This document shows, one piece after another, positions 29,401 to 44,800 of a stretch of DNA of 64,000 bases (position 1 is the first letter of the stretch; each line of letters opens with the position of its first letter). This DNA is from Topomyia yanbarensis (lineage: Eukaryota; Arthropoda; Insecta; Diptera; Culicidae): assembly GCF_030247195.1 (NCBI RefSeq), contig NC_080671.1, forward strand, positions 183,561,725 through 183,625,724, read 5' to 3'. The notes under the pieces were generated by a model. That model was not told where the DNA came from, ran no database searches, and worked only from the letters and a program-made list of their open reading frames with translations. The position numbers were made by a program, and so were the translations under genes.

Positions 29401-32400
29401 GTGACGAAACTATTTAACAACACGCTTGCTTTTTGAGACCACTAAAATTTAACTTTATAATTATATCTCACCGATGATTCGAGCAAACAAAGTAGTGCAG
29501 CCATAATGTCTGAACGTCAATCTAAAAAAATGGCATTTTACACAAATATTATTTTTTGGAAAGTTGTGAGCCGCATTCCAATATATGTCACACCATCCAA
29601 TTCTGCATCGCTCTAATGCTAAAAATGTTACTAAAACATTAATCTTTGATCCAGCTTGGTCTAAGAAAACTTAAGCTGCATACCAACCGAATAATGTGAA
29701 AATCAAAAATATATTGCTTTATTAAATTGCTTTACCATAATAATGATTGGGTCTTAATATACCAAAATACCAGCAAAATGATAAATGTGAAGAGCAGCTT
29801 TACTATAACTGATAAGGGTAATAAGAATCTATTGAGATTCACAAATGTTTGCAAGCTTAGAGCCAACTTTTATATGGAAACACTAATAATTCAATATCAA
29901 TTCTTCAAAAGGGCTAATGAGATTTTTATAAACAAACTTATTTCGCTCATTACTCCACTGTCGAGTCGAATTTCATGAAAGATACACATGAATCAAAATC
30001 TTTACCCTTGGTAGAATCAATTTCAAATGTCTTCTGGGTTGAAAATATAACAAATTAAGAGAAATCAGCAAAACAAAAGTTTGTTTATAAATCTTATTAG
30101 CCCGATTCTAATGTTGATATGGAATTGGTCTCAGATAGCACAACTCTGCTTATTCCATTGCGATTATTACTATTATGATATCTATTCATCTCACAGCGAT
30201 TCAAGAATACGTAAATCCTTGCCAACCCAGCCCTTGTGGTCCTAACAGCCAGTGTCGAGAGATCAATGGCCAAGCTGTGTGCTCATGCCTTCCAACATAT
30301 ATCGGATCACCTCCTAGTTGTCGTCCTGAATGTGTCACTAGTTCAGAATGTTCTTTGGACAGGGCCTGCATCAATCAAAAATGTGTCGATCCATGCCCGG
30401 GTACATGCGGGACCAATGCTCGGTGTAACGTTAAAAATCACAGTCCCATCTGCTCTTGTCAATCGGGATACACTGGAGATCCATTCACTCGATGCTATCC
30501 AAATCCACGTAAGATTCATAACTCAATACAATTTATTCCATTCCTAACTCATGTACATATTTTTAATCAGCTCCTCCACAAGACACTCAAATCATTACCC
30601 GAGATCCATGCGTTCCTTCACCATGCGGTCCCAATTCCCAGTGTAGAAACATAAACGGTGTACCCTCCTGCTCATGTTTAACCAACTACCTCGGATCTCC
30701 ACCCAATTGTAGACCAGAATGTTCGATAAACGCGGAATGTCCAAGTAATCAAGCCTGTATGAATGAAAAATGCCGAGATCCGTGTCCAGGATCATGCGGT
30801 ATTGGGGCACGATGCAGCGTGATCAATCACACCCCAATTTGTACTTGCGAGCCCGGTTACACTGGAGATCCATTTACAAATTGCTATCCTGAGCCACTTC
30901 CACCGAGAGAACCGGTCAATGATGATCCATGCAATCCGTCACCTTGTGGACCAAACGCGCAATGTAGTAATGGAATATGCTCGTGCCTACCGGAATACCA
31001 AGGAGATCCGTATCAAGGTTGTAGACCAGAGTGCGTGTTGAATTCCGATTGTCCACGAGATAAGGCCTGCATCAGAAGTAAATGTGTCGATCCTTGCCCT
31101 GGAACATGTGGACAGGACGCGATATGTGAAGTTATTAACCACATACCAATGTGCAGCTGTCCTGCGGGTAGACAAGGAAACGCATTTGTACAATGTAGAC
31201 CTCAGCAAACCCCGACTGTGACGAATCCATGCAACCCAACTCCATGCGGACCTAATAGTCAGTGTCGTGAAATCAATGGACAGGCAGTATGCTCTTGTGT
31301 ACCAGGGTTCATTGGAAGTCCCCCTACTTGTAGACCAGAGTGTGTGGTTAGCTCAGAGTGCCCCCAGAATCAAGCCTGTAACAATCAAAAGTGTAGAGAT
31401 CCTTGTCCTGGAACATGCGGCATCGGAGCTAGATGCTCGGTCGTGAATCATAACCCAATCTGCAGCTGCCCGGAACGATATACTGGTGATCCTTTCTCAC
31501 GTTGCCAAGCCATTAGTATGTAGTCTTTTTAGTGCTTCGAATATCGATTTTTAATGCTCCCTCATCATTTCTTTCAGTCGAAACACCTGTTCAAATGACC
31601 CCATCTAACCCTTGCCAACCCTCACCGTGTGGTCCTAATGCCATTTGTCGACCAGTGGGCGATTATCCCTCATGCACTTGCATTGAAGATATGGTTGGAG
31701 CACCTCCGAACTGCCGACCAGAATGCGTCAGTAACTCAGAGTGTGCAAGTAATCAGGCGTGTATCAGACAGAAATGTCAAAACCCTTGTACCGGAGCTTG
31801 TGGAACAAACGCTGAATGCCGAGTCGTTAGTCACACTCCAATGTGCATTTGTTCTGTCGGATTCACCGGTGATCCATTCAGTCAGTGTACACCTGTACAA
31901 CAAGATGTTCCAAGAGAACCATCTTCACCTTGCAGTCCAAGCCCGTGTGGAGCCAACGCTATCTGTAGGGAACAAAATGGTGCCGGTTCCTGTACTTGTA
32001 TGGAAGATCATCTCGGAAATCCGTACGAGGGATGTCGACCAGAGTGTGTTCTGAATTCAGACTGTCCTTCGAATCGCGCATGTATACGAAACAAATGCCA
32101 AGATCCATGTCCAGGAACGTGTGGACAGAATGCAGATTGTCAAGTCGTCAATCATTTGCCAACGTGCACGTGTATTGCGGGATACGACGGTGATCCATTC
32201 CGATTCTGCAGCGTGCAACAAAGAGAACGTAAGCTTTACCTTTTAGTATATTTTCGTAATGTCGAGTCGGATACCGATCATTAATTCACACTTGCAGTAC
32301 ATTTCGTTAATTTCCGCACAGCAAAACAAATGTCACTTGTACTGAAATCACGACAAAAGCTTTGTTTGCTGAGTGATTGGACGTGTAGAACTCGATGAAA

Positions 32401-35400
32401 GATGCAAAAAAGGCTGAGATTCGGTAAACAAAAGTGTGCAGTTATGTATGAGTCAGTCTGACCAACAACCTTGTTCGATGCACTTACAAAACCTTTGTTT
32501 ACCAAGTTTCTGCTATATACAGAAGCACTTGCTATCGCTAACGATTGTCGAACCATTTTTGAATATTATTACACTTTTCACGTCAAACTTAATTGAACAC
32601 TGCTTCTTGGCAATGGGAATTTTCGGGATTTACAAATTTCAGAGCCTATGTCGACATGAAAACATTTTGTCTCAGATGTCTCAATTTTGCTTCTTTCATT
32701 GCGACTATCACTATAATTATTATTATAATTATTCATCTCACAGCAATTCAAGAATACGTAAATCCTTGTCAACCCAGCCCATGTGGCCCTAACAGTCAGT
32801 GTCGAGAGATCAATGGCCAAGCTGTGTGCTCATGCCTTCCAACATATATCGGATCACCTCCAAGTTGTCGTCCTGAATGTGTCACTAGTTCAGAATGTTC
32901 TTTGGACAGGGCCTGCATTAACCAAAAATGTGTCGATCCATGCCCGGGTACATGCGGCACCAATGCTCGGTGTAACGTTAAAAATCACAGTCCCATCTGC
33001 TCTTGTCAATCGGGATACACTGGAGATCCATTCACACGATGCTATCCAAATCCACGTAAGATTCATTACTCATCACAGTTCGTTTCATTCTAAACTCATG
33101 TACATTTTTTAATCAGCTCCTCCACAAGACACTCAAATCATTACCCGAGATCCATGCGTTCCTTCGCCATGCGGTCCCAATTCTCAGTGTAGAAACATCA
33201 ACGGTGTACCGTCCTGCTCATGTCTAACCAACTACCTAGGATCTCCACCCAATTGTAGACCAGAATGTTCGATAAACGCAGAATGTCCAAGTAATCAAGC
33301 CTGTATGAATGAAAAATGCCGAGATCCGTGTCCAGGATCGTGTGGTATTGGGGCACGATGCAGTGTTATCAATCATACACCAATTTGTACTTGCGAGCCC
33401 GGTTACACTGGAGACCCCTTTACAAATTGCTATCCTGAGCCACTTCCGCCGAGAGAACCTGTCAATGATGATCCATGCAATCCGTCACCTTGTGGACCAA
33501 ATACGCAATGTAGTAATGGAATATGCTCGTGCCTACCGGAATACCAAGGAGATCCGTATCAAGGTTGTAGACCAGAGTGCGTGTTAAATTCCGATTGTCC
33601 ACGAGATAAGGCCTGCATCAGAAGTAAATGTGTCGATCCTTGCCCTGGAACATGTGGACAGGACGCGATATGTGAAGTTATTAACCACATACCAATGTGC
33701 AGCTGTCCTGCCGGTAGACAAGGAAACGCATTTGTACAATGTAGACCTCAGCAAACCCCGACTGTGACGAATCCATGCAACCCTACTCCATGCGGACCTA
33801 ATAGTCAGTGTCGTGAAATCAATGGACAGGCAGTATGCTCTTGTGTACCAGGGTTCATTGGAAGTCCCCCTACTTGTAGACCAGAGTGTGTGGTTAGCTC
33901 GGAGTGTCCTCAGAATCAAGCCTGTAACAATCAAAAGTGTAGAGATCCTTGTCCTGGAACATGCGGCATCGGAGCTAGATGCTCGGTTGTGAATCACAAC
34001 CCAATATGTAGCTGCCCGGAACAATATACTGGTGATCCTTTCTCACGTTGCCAACCCATTAGTATGTAGTCTTTTTAGTGCTTCGAATATCGATTTTTAA
34101 TGCTCCCTCATCATTTCTTTCAGTCGAAACACCTGTTCAAATGACCCCATCTAACCCTTGCCAACCCTCACCTTGTGGTCCTAATGCCATTTGTCGACCA
34201 GTGGGAGATTCTCCCTCATGCACTTGCATTGAAGATATGGTTGGAGCACCTCCGAACTGCCGACCAGAATGCGTCAGTAATTCAGAGTGTGCAAGTAATC
34301 AGGCGTGTATCAGACAGAAATGTCAAAACCCTTGCACCGGAGCTTGTGGAACAAATGCTGAATGCCGAGTCGTTAGTCACACTCCAATGTGCATTTGTTC
34401 TGTCGGATTTACCGGTGATCCATTCAGTCAGTGCACACCTGTACAACAAGATATTCCAAGAGATCCATCTTCACCTTGCAGTCCAAGCCCGTGTGGAGCC
34501 AACGCCATCTGTAGGGAACAAAATGGTGCCGGTTCCTGCACTTGTATAGAAGATCATCTCGGAAATCCGTACGAGGGATGTCGACCAGAGTGTGTTCTAA
34601 ACTCAGACTGCCCTTCGAATCGCGCATGTATACGAAACAAATGCCAAGATCCATGTCCAGGAACGTGTGGACAGAATGCAGATTGTCAAGTCGTCAATCA
34701 TTTGCCAACGTGCACATGTATTGTGGGATACGACGGTGATCCATTCCGATTCTGCAACGTGCAACAAAGAGAACGTAAGATTTACATTTTACCACATTCT
34801 ACTAAAGCCGGATGTTGTTGTGAATGTCATATGTATGAAACATACCATGAACAACTACGTTATTCGATGCACTTACAAAACTTTTGCTTGTGATTTTCTG
34901 CTATCTACCAAAGAGCTTAATATCGCTTTCGCTATTGATGGATTTTATTGCACATTTCACACAAAATTAGTTAAAGCTCTTATGGCTTTATTTGTAAAAC
35001 ATAAATACAACACAGACTTCGAGGCGTTTTGGCATATACATTAACTTGTTTCTTACTACGGAGTGTTACACTCCATCGAGTGTGTGTAACTCCAGAGTAA
35101 GCATTGTGTGAAAGGTCAAACTACACACTCAAATTGGCTCGGCTATTTCCCAACAGCAGTGTAATCAACAAATTTAGAAACTGATATCTCAGTAAAGTGA
35201 AATTTGTTAGCTGGTTTTCGGTGAAATATTTTCCGAACATCAGCTATTATACGTCTCTTTTACTGAGATCTCAGTTTGCACACAAGTCCAGTATAGCGTT
35301 TGCTGGTCGATCGAAGCGCCGGCCAGTGGCAAGTTCCTAATTGCTGTTGTCATTTCTAAGCGACAGTTTTATTTCTTACACAAGTTGAAAACTTTACTTG

Positions 35401-38400
35401 CATGTCAGTTCTCAGTGCCCTATGTGTGTAGGGTGAAATGTGCAATATCGAGAATTATTCACAACCCACCCCAATAAAGCGTTCATTGGTGAGCATGGTT
35501 TTTGAGAGACATACGATTAGAACCTTTCAGATAAATATCAAAATACGCACTTTGAAGGGAAATACCGGACGAACCTCATCAAGCACATCTGACGAAGGAA
35601 CGTTTTCTCTTTTATCTACTGCTGTGATATATCAGCAGAGAATACCGGTCCATCAATATTTACTCTTCAAAGTGCATTTTGACAGTTGGCTTTAACGCTC
35701 TAATCATCTGTTACTGGAGAATTTTTCTTTGAAAAGATCTAGCACTTGACGACTTCAATGGATTGTTGAATATTCACACAGTTCAGTGATAAAAGGTGCT
35801 CACTGTTCAGGTTGTGATTGGCTTTATAAATGGCAGGGAAACTGTTCAGTAATGCGCTTGCATTTTTTATTTTATTAACATTTAACTAAATAATCTATTT
35901 TGCTTCAGAAGGAATATACACTTACAATTCTAACATCTTAAAATAATTCTAGTAATTGATAGCTCAAAAGCTCTGCAGCAATAATAGTTGAACGGTAAAC
36001 TGAAAACAAAAGAGGGAAAACAAGTTTTAGTCAAACAGTCGAACGCACCGGGCCGGCGGAAGCCCTGCATGAGGTACAGCAAACTACACACCTGGAAAAG
36101 TTTGGTGCGTGGAAATCCTCATCTGAAAATTCAAAACACTATTTTTATTTGAACCTCTTCCGCCGGCCCTGCTAAAGCAAATGCTAATTTGGAAAACTGG
36201 GAACCGCATCTACATGATTTTTCTGTCTCGTGGTATCTCTCCATCTCTCTGGTCCTAAAAATATTACTAAAAAAAACTTCGAAAGCTCAGCTGTTATCAG
36301 AATGCTTCAGCTTGCATACCAAACCGACATTATGAACATAAAAATAAACAACATGTTGTTTTAAATGTCATAACGTGACTTGTATCACTACAATTATCCC
36401 TCTCGCAGCCATTCAAGAATATGTGAATCCCTGTCAACCCAGCCCTTGTGGTCCTAACAGTCAGTGTCGAGAGATCAATGGCCAAGCAGTGTGCTCATGT
36501 CTTCCCACGTACATCGGATCACCTCCTAGTTGTCGTCCTGAATGTGTCACTAGTTCAGAATGCTCCTTGGACAGAGCCTGCATCAATCAAAAATGTGTCG
36601 ATCCATGTCCGGGTACATGCGGAACTAATGCTCGATGTAACATTAAAAATCACAGTCCCATCTGCTCTTGCCAATCGGGATACACAGGAGATCCCTTCAC
36701 TCGATGCTATCCAAATCCACGTAAGATTCATTACTCATCACAGTTCGTTTCATTCTAAACTCATGCACATTTTTTTAACCAGCTCCCCCACAAGACACTC
36801 AAATCATTGCCCAAGATCCATGCGTTCCTTCACCATGCGGTCCCAATTCTCAATGTAGAAACATAAACGGTGTACCCTCCTGCTCATGTTTAACCAACTA
36901 CCTCGGATCTCCACCCAATTGTAGACCGGAATGTTCGATAAACGCGGAATGTCCAAGTAATCAAGCCTGTATGAATGAAAAATGCCGAGATCCGTGTCCA
37001 GGATCGTGTGGTATTGGGGCACGATGCAGTGTGATCAATCATACACCAATTTGCACTTGCGAGCCCGGTTACACTGGAGACCCCTTTACGAATTGCTATC
37101 CTGAGCCACTTCCACCGAGAGAACCGGTCAATGATGATCCATGCAATCCGTCACCTTGTGGACCAAACGCGCAATGTAGTAATGGAATTTGTTCGTGTCT
37201 CCCGGAATACCAAGGAGATCCGTATCAAGGTTGTAGACCAGAGTGCGTGCTGAATTCTGATTGTCCACGAGATAAGGCATGTATTAGAAGTAAATGTGTC
37301 GATCCTTGCCCTGGAACATGCGGACAGGACGCGATATGTGAAGTTATTAATCACATACCAATGTGTAGTTGTCCTGCTGGTAGAGCTGGAAATGCATTCG
37401 TGCAATGTAGACCTCAGCAAACCCCGACTGTGACGAATCCATGCAACCCTACTCCATGCGGACCTAATAGTCAGTGTCGTGAAATCAATGGACAGGCAGT
37501 ATGCTCTTGTGTACCAGGGTTCATTGGAAGTCCACCTACTTGTAGACCAGAGTGTGTGGTTAGCTCGGAGTGCCCTCAAAGTCAAGCCTGTAATAATCAA
37601 AAGTGTAGAGATCCTTGTCCTGGAACATGCGGCATCGGAGCTAGATGCTCGGTTGTGAATCACAACCCAATATGTAGCTGCCCGGAACGTTATACTGGCG
37701 ATCCTTTCACACGTTGCCAACCCATTAGTATGCCTTTTTAGAACCTCCGAATATGGAATATTTCTAACTCCCTCATCATTTCTTTCAGTTGAAACACCTG
37801 TTCAAATGACCCCATCTAACCCTTGCCAACCCTCACCTTGTGGTCCTAATGCCATTTGTCGACCAGTGGGCGATTCTCCCTCATGCACTTGCATTGAAGA
37901 TATGGTTGGAGCACCTCCGAACTGCCGACCAGAATGCATCAGTAATTCAGAGTGTGCAAGTAATCAGGCGTGTATCAGACAAAAATGTCAAAACCCTTGT
38001 ACCGGAGCTTGTGGAACAAATGCTGAATGCCGAGTCGTTAGTCACACTCCAATGTGCATTTGTTCTGTCGGATTTACCGGTGATCCATTCAGTCAGTGTA
38101 TGCCTGTGCAACAAGACGTTCCAAGAGAACCATCTTCACCTTGCAATCCAAGTCCGTGTGGAGCTAACGCCATCTGTAGAGAACAAAATGGTGCCGGTTC
38201 ATGCACTTGTATGGAAGATCATCTCGGAAACCCGTACGAGGGATGTCGACCAGAATGTGTTCTGAATTCAGACTGTCCTTCGAATCGCGCTTGTGTACGA
38301 AATAAATGCCAAGATCCATGTCCAGGAACGTGTGGACAGAATGCAGATTGTCAAGTCGTCAATCATTTGCCAACGTGCACGTGTATTGCAGGATACGACG

Positions 38401-38804
38401 GAGATCCATTCCGCTTCTGTTCCTTGCAACAAAGAGAACGTAAGCTTTACATTTTATTACATTCTACTAATGTCGGATGTTGTTGTGAATGTCATATGAA
38501 ACATATAATGAACGACTACATTGCTCGATGTACTTACATGAGTTTTGCTTTTGATTTTCTGCTATCTACAAAAGAGCTTAATATCGCTTACGGTAAGAAT
38601 ACAAATAACTTCTACGAACATTTAGAAGGATTTTATTGTACATTCCACATTAAATTCGATAATGACACATGTGCGGACAGTTCTTAAAAGCATGATGAAT
38701 GTGCACGTTCTCGTGAATATTCCTAGGCGTCTTTGGAGTGTTTGCACCGAAAGCGCTGCGACGTAAACGTGCTCTTTTTATACCTACCCTGAAACATACT
38801 ACAC

Positions 38805-38852
<48 letters not shown>

Positions 38853-41800
38853 GTGTGTGTGTGCTGCTCGATGGTATGGATTGTATGACCTTCAAACTGA
38901 TGTGTAATGTGCAATATCGACAACTATCAACGACCAACCACATTTCTTTGTCTAGCATAATTCTCGAGAAACATATGTTCAGGGGCTACAAGCTAACTGT
39001 GAAAATACACTTTTAGGCGAAATGCCGGATGAACCTGTAAAGCACAACTGTAAACATATAATTAAATACTTTAGGGTGACGTCACAAATAAACTCAAGTG
39101 TTCATTTTTGATAGTTCGCTTGTACTGTTTACATGAAGTTAGATTTTTTTTCTGATCTGCTACGAGCGATTCCAATCGTCGAGAAATTTTTTCTAAGTCC
39201 ATCTAAACAGTACAAGTTAACTGTCGAAAAAGTGAGGTTAACTGTATCAGTAAAAAACCTATTTTAATCCACCTAGCGGTGCAATTGTGCCTTTCTCAAT
39301 CATGAATCACGAGAATGTGTGCGTTGTTTATATTCATTAAAAACTTTTAAATGCATGTATTACATTTTATTATTATACATCACATGACAACTATATACAG
39401 GAAAATCAATCTTTATTCGAGTTCTAAAATTTTGAAAAAGAGAAAATAGCCACGGTAATATTGAACTGAAAAAAGGTGCGAAATCGGCAAAGTCCCAAAA
39501 AGTCGATTTTCAAAAAAAAAAATTTTCGAGATAACATAAAATCTCGATGTTTCGTGCATTTTAAAGATGTTTGGCATCAAAAATACAAATTCGATTTCTG
39601 AAATTTCATGGGGTCCCCCCTTTGAAAAAAATTTTGAGTTCCGGCTTATATGGGAATTTCATGTGTGAAAGTCTATATTTCCGGAACAATCCAAGCGGTC
39701 CGTGCGAAATTTTACAGACATCTGTGGGATAATATAGCTATCATTTGGGACTAAGTTTGTGAAAATCGGCCCAACCATTTCCGAGAAACTGATATGAGTT
39801 TGCTAGTTATGAAAGATGGCCGCTTTTCCCGGGCACTTCCGGAACCGTCTATGGTGGTCAATGTAGTCAACGAAAGTTTGTTTGGCCGTCGGTGACCTAG
39901 AACTGCAAAGTTAAGTTATTTGAGAGACATTTTAGCGAAATTTTTACCTTTTTTGCTTCCATCGGGGTATCGATTTGAATCACAATTTGCTATGTGATCG
40001 CACGCCACAACCCGTAACTCCGGAACCGGAAGTCGGTTGAGGATAACATTTAATAGCCATTTACGGGGACGCAACATCTTTCATTTGAGACTAAGTTTGG
40101 TTGATTCGGTCTAGCCACCTCCGAGAAACCGATGTGACTGTTAGTCTGAATTTGGATACTTCCACCGGGGCTTCCGTAACAGATGATGGTGGCCAATGTG
40201 ACCAAAGAGACTTTGAATGGCTGTTAATGACCTAGTACTACAAATCGAGGCAGTTGTGGTCACATTTTGGAAAAATTTTCACCATTATACATTCATTGCA
40301 GAATTTCTTAAAATCGACATTTTCTGCGTGATCGTACTCATCACCCTGTAATTCCGGAACCGGAAGTCGGATCCATTAGAAATTCAATAGCAACCTATGG
40401 GAACGTTGCACCTTTCATTTGGGACTAAGTTTGTGAAAATTGGTTCATCCATCTCTGAGAAAAGTGAGTGAGATTGTGTTCGCGTACACACACACAGACG
40501 CACATACACACACATACATACACACACATACATACACACACACACAGACATTTGCCGAACTCGACGAACTGAATCGAATGGTATATGTCACTCGGCCCTC
40601 CGGGCCTCCGTTAAAAAGTCGGTTTTCAGAGCAATTGCAATACCTTTCTATTGAGAAAGGCAAAAAGGTGCGAAATCGGCAAAGTCACAAAAAGTCGATT
40701 TTTACAAAAAAAAATTTTCGAGATAACATAAAATCTCGACGTTTCATGCATTTTAAAGATGTTTGCATCAAAAATACGAATTCGATTTCTGAAATTTCAT
40801 GGGGTCCCCCCTTTGAAAAAAAATTTGAGTTCTGGTTTATATGGGAATTTCATATATGACCGGACGATTTAGTCTATATTTCCGGCCCCATATAAGCGAT
40901 CCGTACGAAATTTTATAAACATCTGTGGGGATATTATAGCTGTCATTTGGGACTAAGTTTGTGAAAATCGGCCCAACCATTTCCGGGAAACTGATGTGAG
41001 TTCGTAAATTTTGAAAGATGGCCGCTTTTCCCGGGCACTTCCGGAACCGTCTATGGTGGTCAATGTAGTCAACGAAAGTTTGGTTGGCCGTCGGTGACCT
41101 AGAACAGCAAATTTAAGTTGTTTGAGAGACATTTTAGCGAAATTTTTACCTTTTTTGCTTTCATCGGAGTATCGGTTTGAATCACAATTTGCTATGTGAT
41201 CGCACGCCACAACCTATAACTCCGGAACCGGAAGTCGGATCGGGATGAAATTAAATAGCCATTTACGGGGACGCAATACTTTTCATTTTAGGCCAAGTTT
41301 AGTCGAATCGGTCTAGCCATCTCCGAGAAACCAGTCACATCGGTTATTCTGAATTTAGATACTTCCGCCGGGGCTTCCTGAACCGATGATGGTGGCCAAT
41401 GTGGCCAAATAGACTTTGAATGGATGTTAGTGACCTAATACTACAAATCGAAGCAGCTGTGGTCATATTTTTGAAAAAATTTCACCTCTATGCATTCATT
41501 GCAGAATTTATTAAAATCGACATTTTCTGCGTGTTCGTACTCATCACCCTGTAATTCCGGAACCGGAAGTCGGAACCATTAGAAATTCAATAGCAGCCTT
41601 CGGGAACGTTACACCTTTCATTTGAGACTAAGTTTGTCAAAATCGGTTCAGCCATCTCTGAGAAAAATGAGTGACATTTTTGGTAACATACACACACACA
41701 TACGCACATACACACACATACATACATACACACACAGACATTTGCCGAACTCGACGAACTGAATCGAATGGTATATGTCACTCGGCCCTCCGGGCCTCCG

Positions 41801-44800
41801 TTAAAAAGTCGGTTTTCAGAGCAATTGCAATACCTTTCTATTGAGAAAGGCAAAAATTTCACCTTTTACATTCATCGCAGAATTCGTTAGAATCGAGATT
41901 TAATGCGTGATCGTACGTATCCTCCTGTAATTCAGGAACCAGAACTCGGATCCGCACAAAATTCAACAGCAGCTGATGGACCTTCCATTTAAAATCAAGT
42001 TTGTCAAAATCGGTTCAGAAAATTCCGAGAAACCGATGTGGACAAATCAACAAATTTTGTTTTGTAACCATACTCTTCAACTCGTAATCCGGGACAAGAT
42101 GTCGGTTGAAAATCAAATGCAATAGCAACCTATGGGAATAGTATACCTTTCATTTGAATCTTAGTTTGTAAAAATCGGTTCAGCCATCTCCAAAAAACCG
42201 ATGTGGACATTTTGTTAACAAATCCGCACATACACACATACATACATACATACATACATACATACATACATACATACATACATACATACATACATACATA
42301 CATACATACATACATACATACATACATACATACATACATACATACATACATACATACATACATACATACATACATACATACATACATACATACATACATA
42401 CATACATACATACATACATACATACATACATACATACATACATACATACATACATACATACATACATACATACATACATACATACATACATACATACATA
42501 CATACATACATACATACATACTAGGGTGGGGCGTTGTTATATGGAAAAACGTAATCATAGCCACATCAACCGAGCACAGCACTTTTTTGGTACCTTTTGG
42601 GGTCCTAAACAACTGTGCAAAATTTGGGGTCGATTGGTGTTGACCCGGCGTGGCGCATTGCGTTTGAAATTTGTATGGAGATTAGTATGGGAAAACCTAC
42701 ATTTTTGCATTTTTAATTCCATGGACTACAATTCTTCCTGTAGTATGCCAACAAATAGATAGAAGTATAGTCCAGGATATGCTGAACAACTTTGCCGAAG
42801 GATGGTATGTATGGTGCTAGAATGTCTCTAAGCCAAGTTATAGCTGTTCAAAGTTCGATACATCGAATTAAATGCCAAAAATCAGTGTTATTGCCAACAC
42901 TTCGGGTGTACCAATGGTATTTCATATAGCATTCCAAAATAACATTATATATTTTATATTTACCACATTGGAATGTTTGGATGAATTATTCAAAAGCCTT
43001 AGCTCAATTTCATGAGCGCAGGTAGTTGAGCAATAGGGCGTAGTGAGGGGTGAGAGGGGAGGGGGGGGGGGACTTTAATATGTAGAAATTTGAACTGGAA
43101 TGTTGTCGAGTGGGAATGTTCAGACAAATTATTTCAAAACATTTACACATTGTCCTACGCATAATAGTAACGATGAAATAAAACATACTGCATCCTTTTG
43201 CCTTGACTCTTATCAATAGAAGTTACATTACAGACTGAATCAACTGATGTCCAGTTGATATGTCAGAGGATTGCATTGAATATATTTCAGTTTAATACGC
43301 ACTATGATTTGATGGGATGCTCATTTCGATGCTGTTCGATCACCTGAAGCAAAAATTGATGTAGGGATCTGGTGGATTTCATGTTGAAATCCAGAAATTA
43401 GCTTCACGCCTCGTGATCGAACAGCATAGAAATGAGCATGCTATCAAATCATGCATATTATACCGAAATATAATCTCCTGACACATCAACTCAACATCAG
43501 TTGATTCAGTTTGTAACATAACTTCTATTGATAAAAGTCAAGGCAAAGGGATACAGTATGTTTTATTTCATCGTTACTATTATGCGTAGGACAATGTGTA
43601 AATGTTTTGAAATAATTCGTCTGAACATTCCAACTCGACAACATTTCAGTTCGAATTTCTACATATTAAAGTACCCCCCCCCCCCCTCCTCACTCCTCAC
43701 TACGCCCTATTGCTAAACTACCTACGCTCATGAAATTGAGCTAAGGCTTTTGAATAATTCATCCAAACATACCAATGTGGTAAATCTAAAATATATAATG
43801 TTATTTTGGAATTCTATATGAAATTCCATTGGTACACCCGCAGTGTTGGCAATAAAAATGATTTTTGGCATTTAATTCGATGTATTGAACTTTGAACAGC
43901 TATAACTTGGCTTAGAGACATTCTAACACCATACATCCTTCGGCAAAGTTGTTCAGCATATCCTGGACTATACTTCTATCTATTTGTTGGCATACTACAG
44001 GAAGAATTGTAGTCCATGGAATTAAAAATGCAAAAATGTAGGTTTTCCCATACTAATCTCCATACAAATTTCAAACGCAATGCGCTACGTCGGGTCAACA
44101 CCAATCGACCCCAAATTTTGCACAGTTGTTTGGGACCCCAAAAGGAACCAAAAAAGTGCTGTGCTGAAAAAACAATCATTTTGCCCCACCCTAATACATA
44201 CATACATACATACATACATACACACATACATACACACAGATATTTTGCGATCTCGGCGAACTGAGTCGAATGTTATATGAGACTCGGCCCTCCGGGGCTC
44301 GGTTAGAAAGTCGGTTTTTGGAGCAATTGCGTAACCTTTCTATATGAGAAAGGCAAAAGAATAGTATTTAATTAGCTTAATCAGCATGAGTTCAATGTTA
44401 TCTTCATGTGATTATATTTTGAAATGTTGGTGGAATGGGTTTAAAAGTGGAGGGAATGGGGGTTTAGTAGAGTGGGAGTGGAGGATGCGTCAGAAATCCT
44501 TCATTTTATTTTGGTATACGGGGTGGATGAAGGAAATGCGGGCGTGAGGGTGGTCCAAGGGGACGGTAGTGATGAAGGAGGGAGATGTAAGGGCAAGGCG
44601 GGGGGGGGGGGGGGCGGTGTGGCTCTGATGCAATACTCAGCTGCATATTTTGCCTTCCATTTGAGACTTGGTTTGAGAAAATCGGTTCAGTCATCACCGA
44701 AGAACAGATGTGACTTTATTTGTGGAACATGCTCGGAATTCCGGACTTCCGGAATCGTCGATAGTGGACAATATATTCAAAGAATGTTTGATTGGCAATC

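Noticed and set aside
29727..29978. 83-codon plus-strand frame in the intron between units 3 and 4
   Set aside because: Low-complexity AT-rich translation, no homologous frame kept in the related introns before units 6 and 7.
40440..40859. 139-codon frame across the CA-tail repeat
   Set aside because: It runs through a microsatellite and repeat tail; the equivalent frames in the other copies are not conserved.
42236..42520. Regular short repeats as a CRISPR-like array
   Set aside because: Pure tetranucleotide repeat without spacers in a eukaryotic intron.
42130..42643. Open frames of 98-160 codons encoding repeating YVCM or YIHT
   Set aside because: They are translations of the CATA microsatellite, open in several frames on both strands; no gene context.
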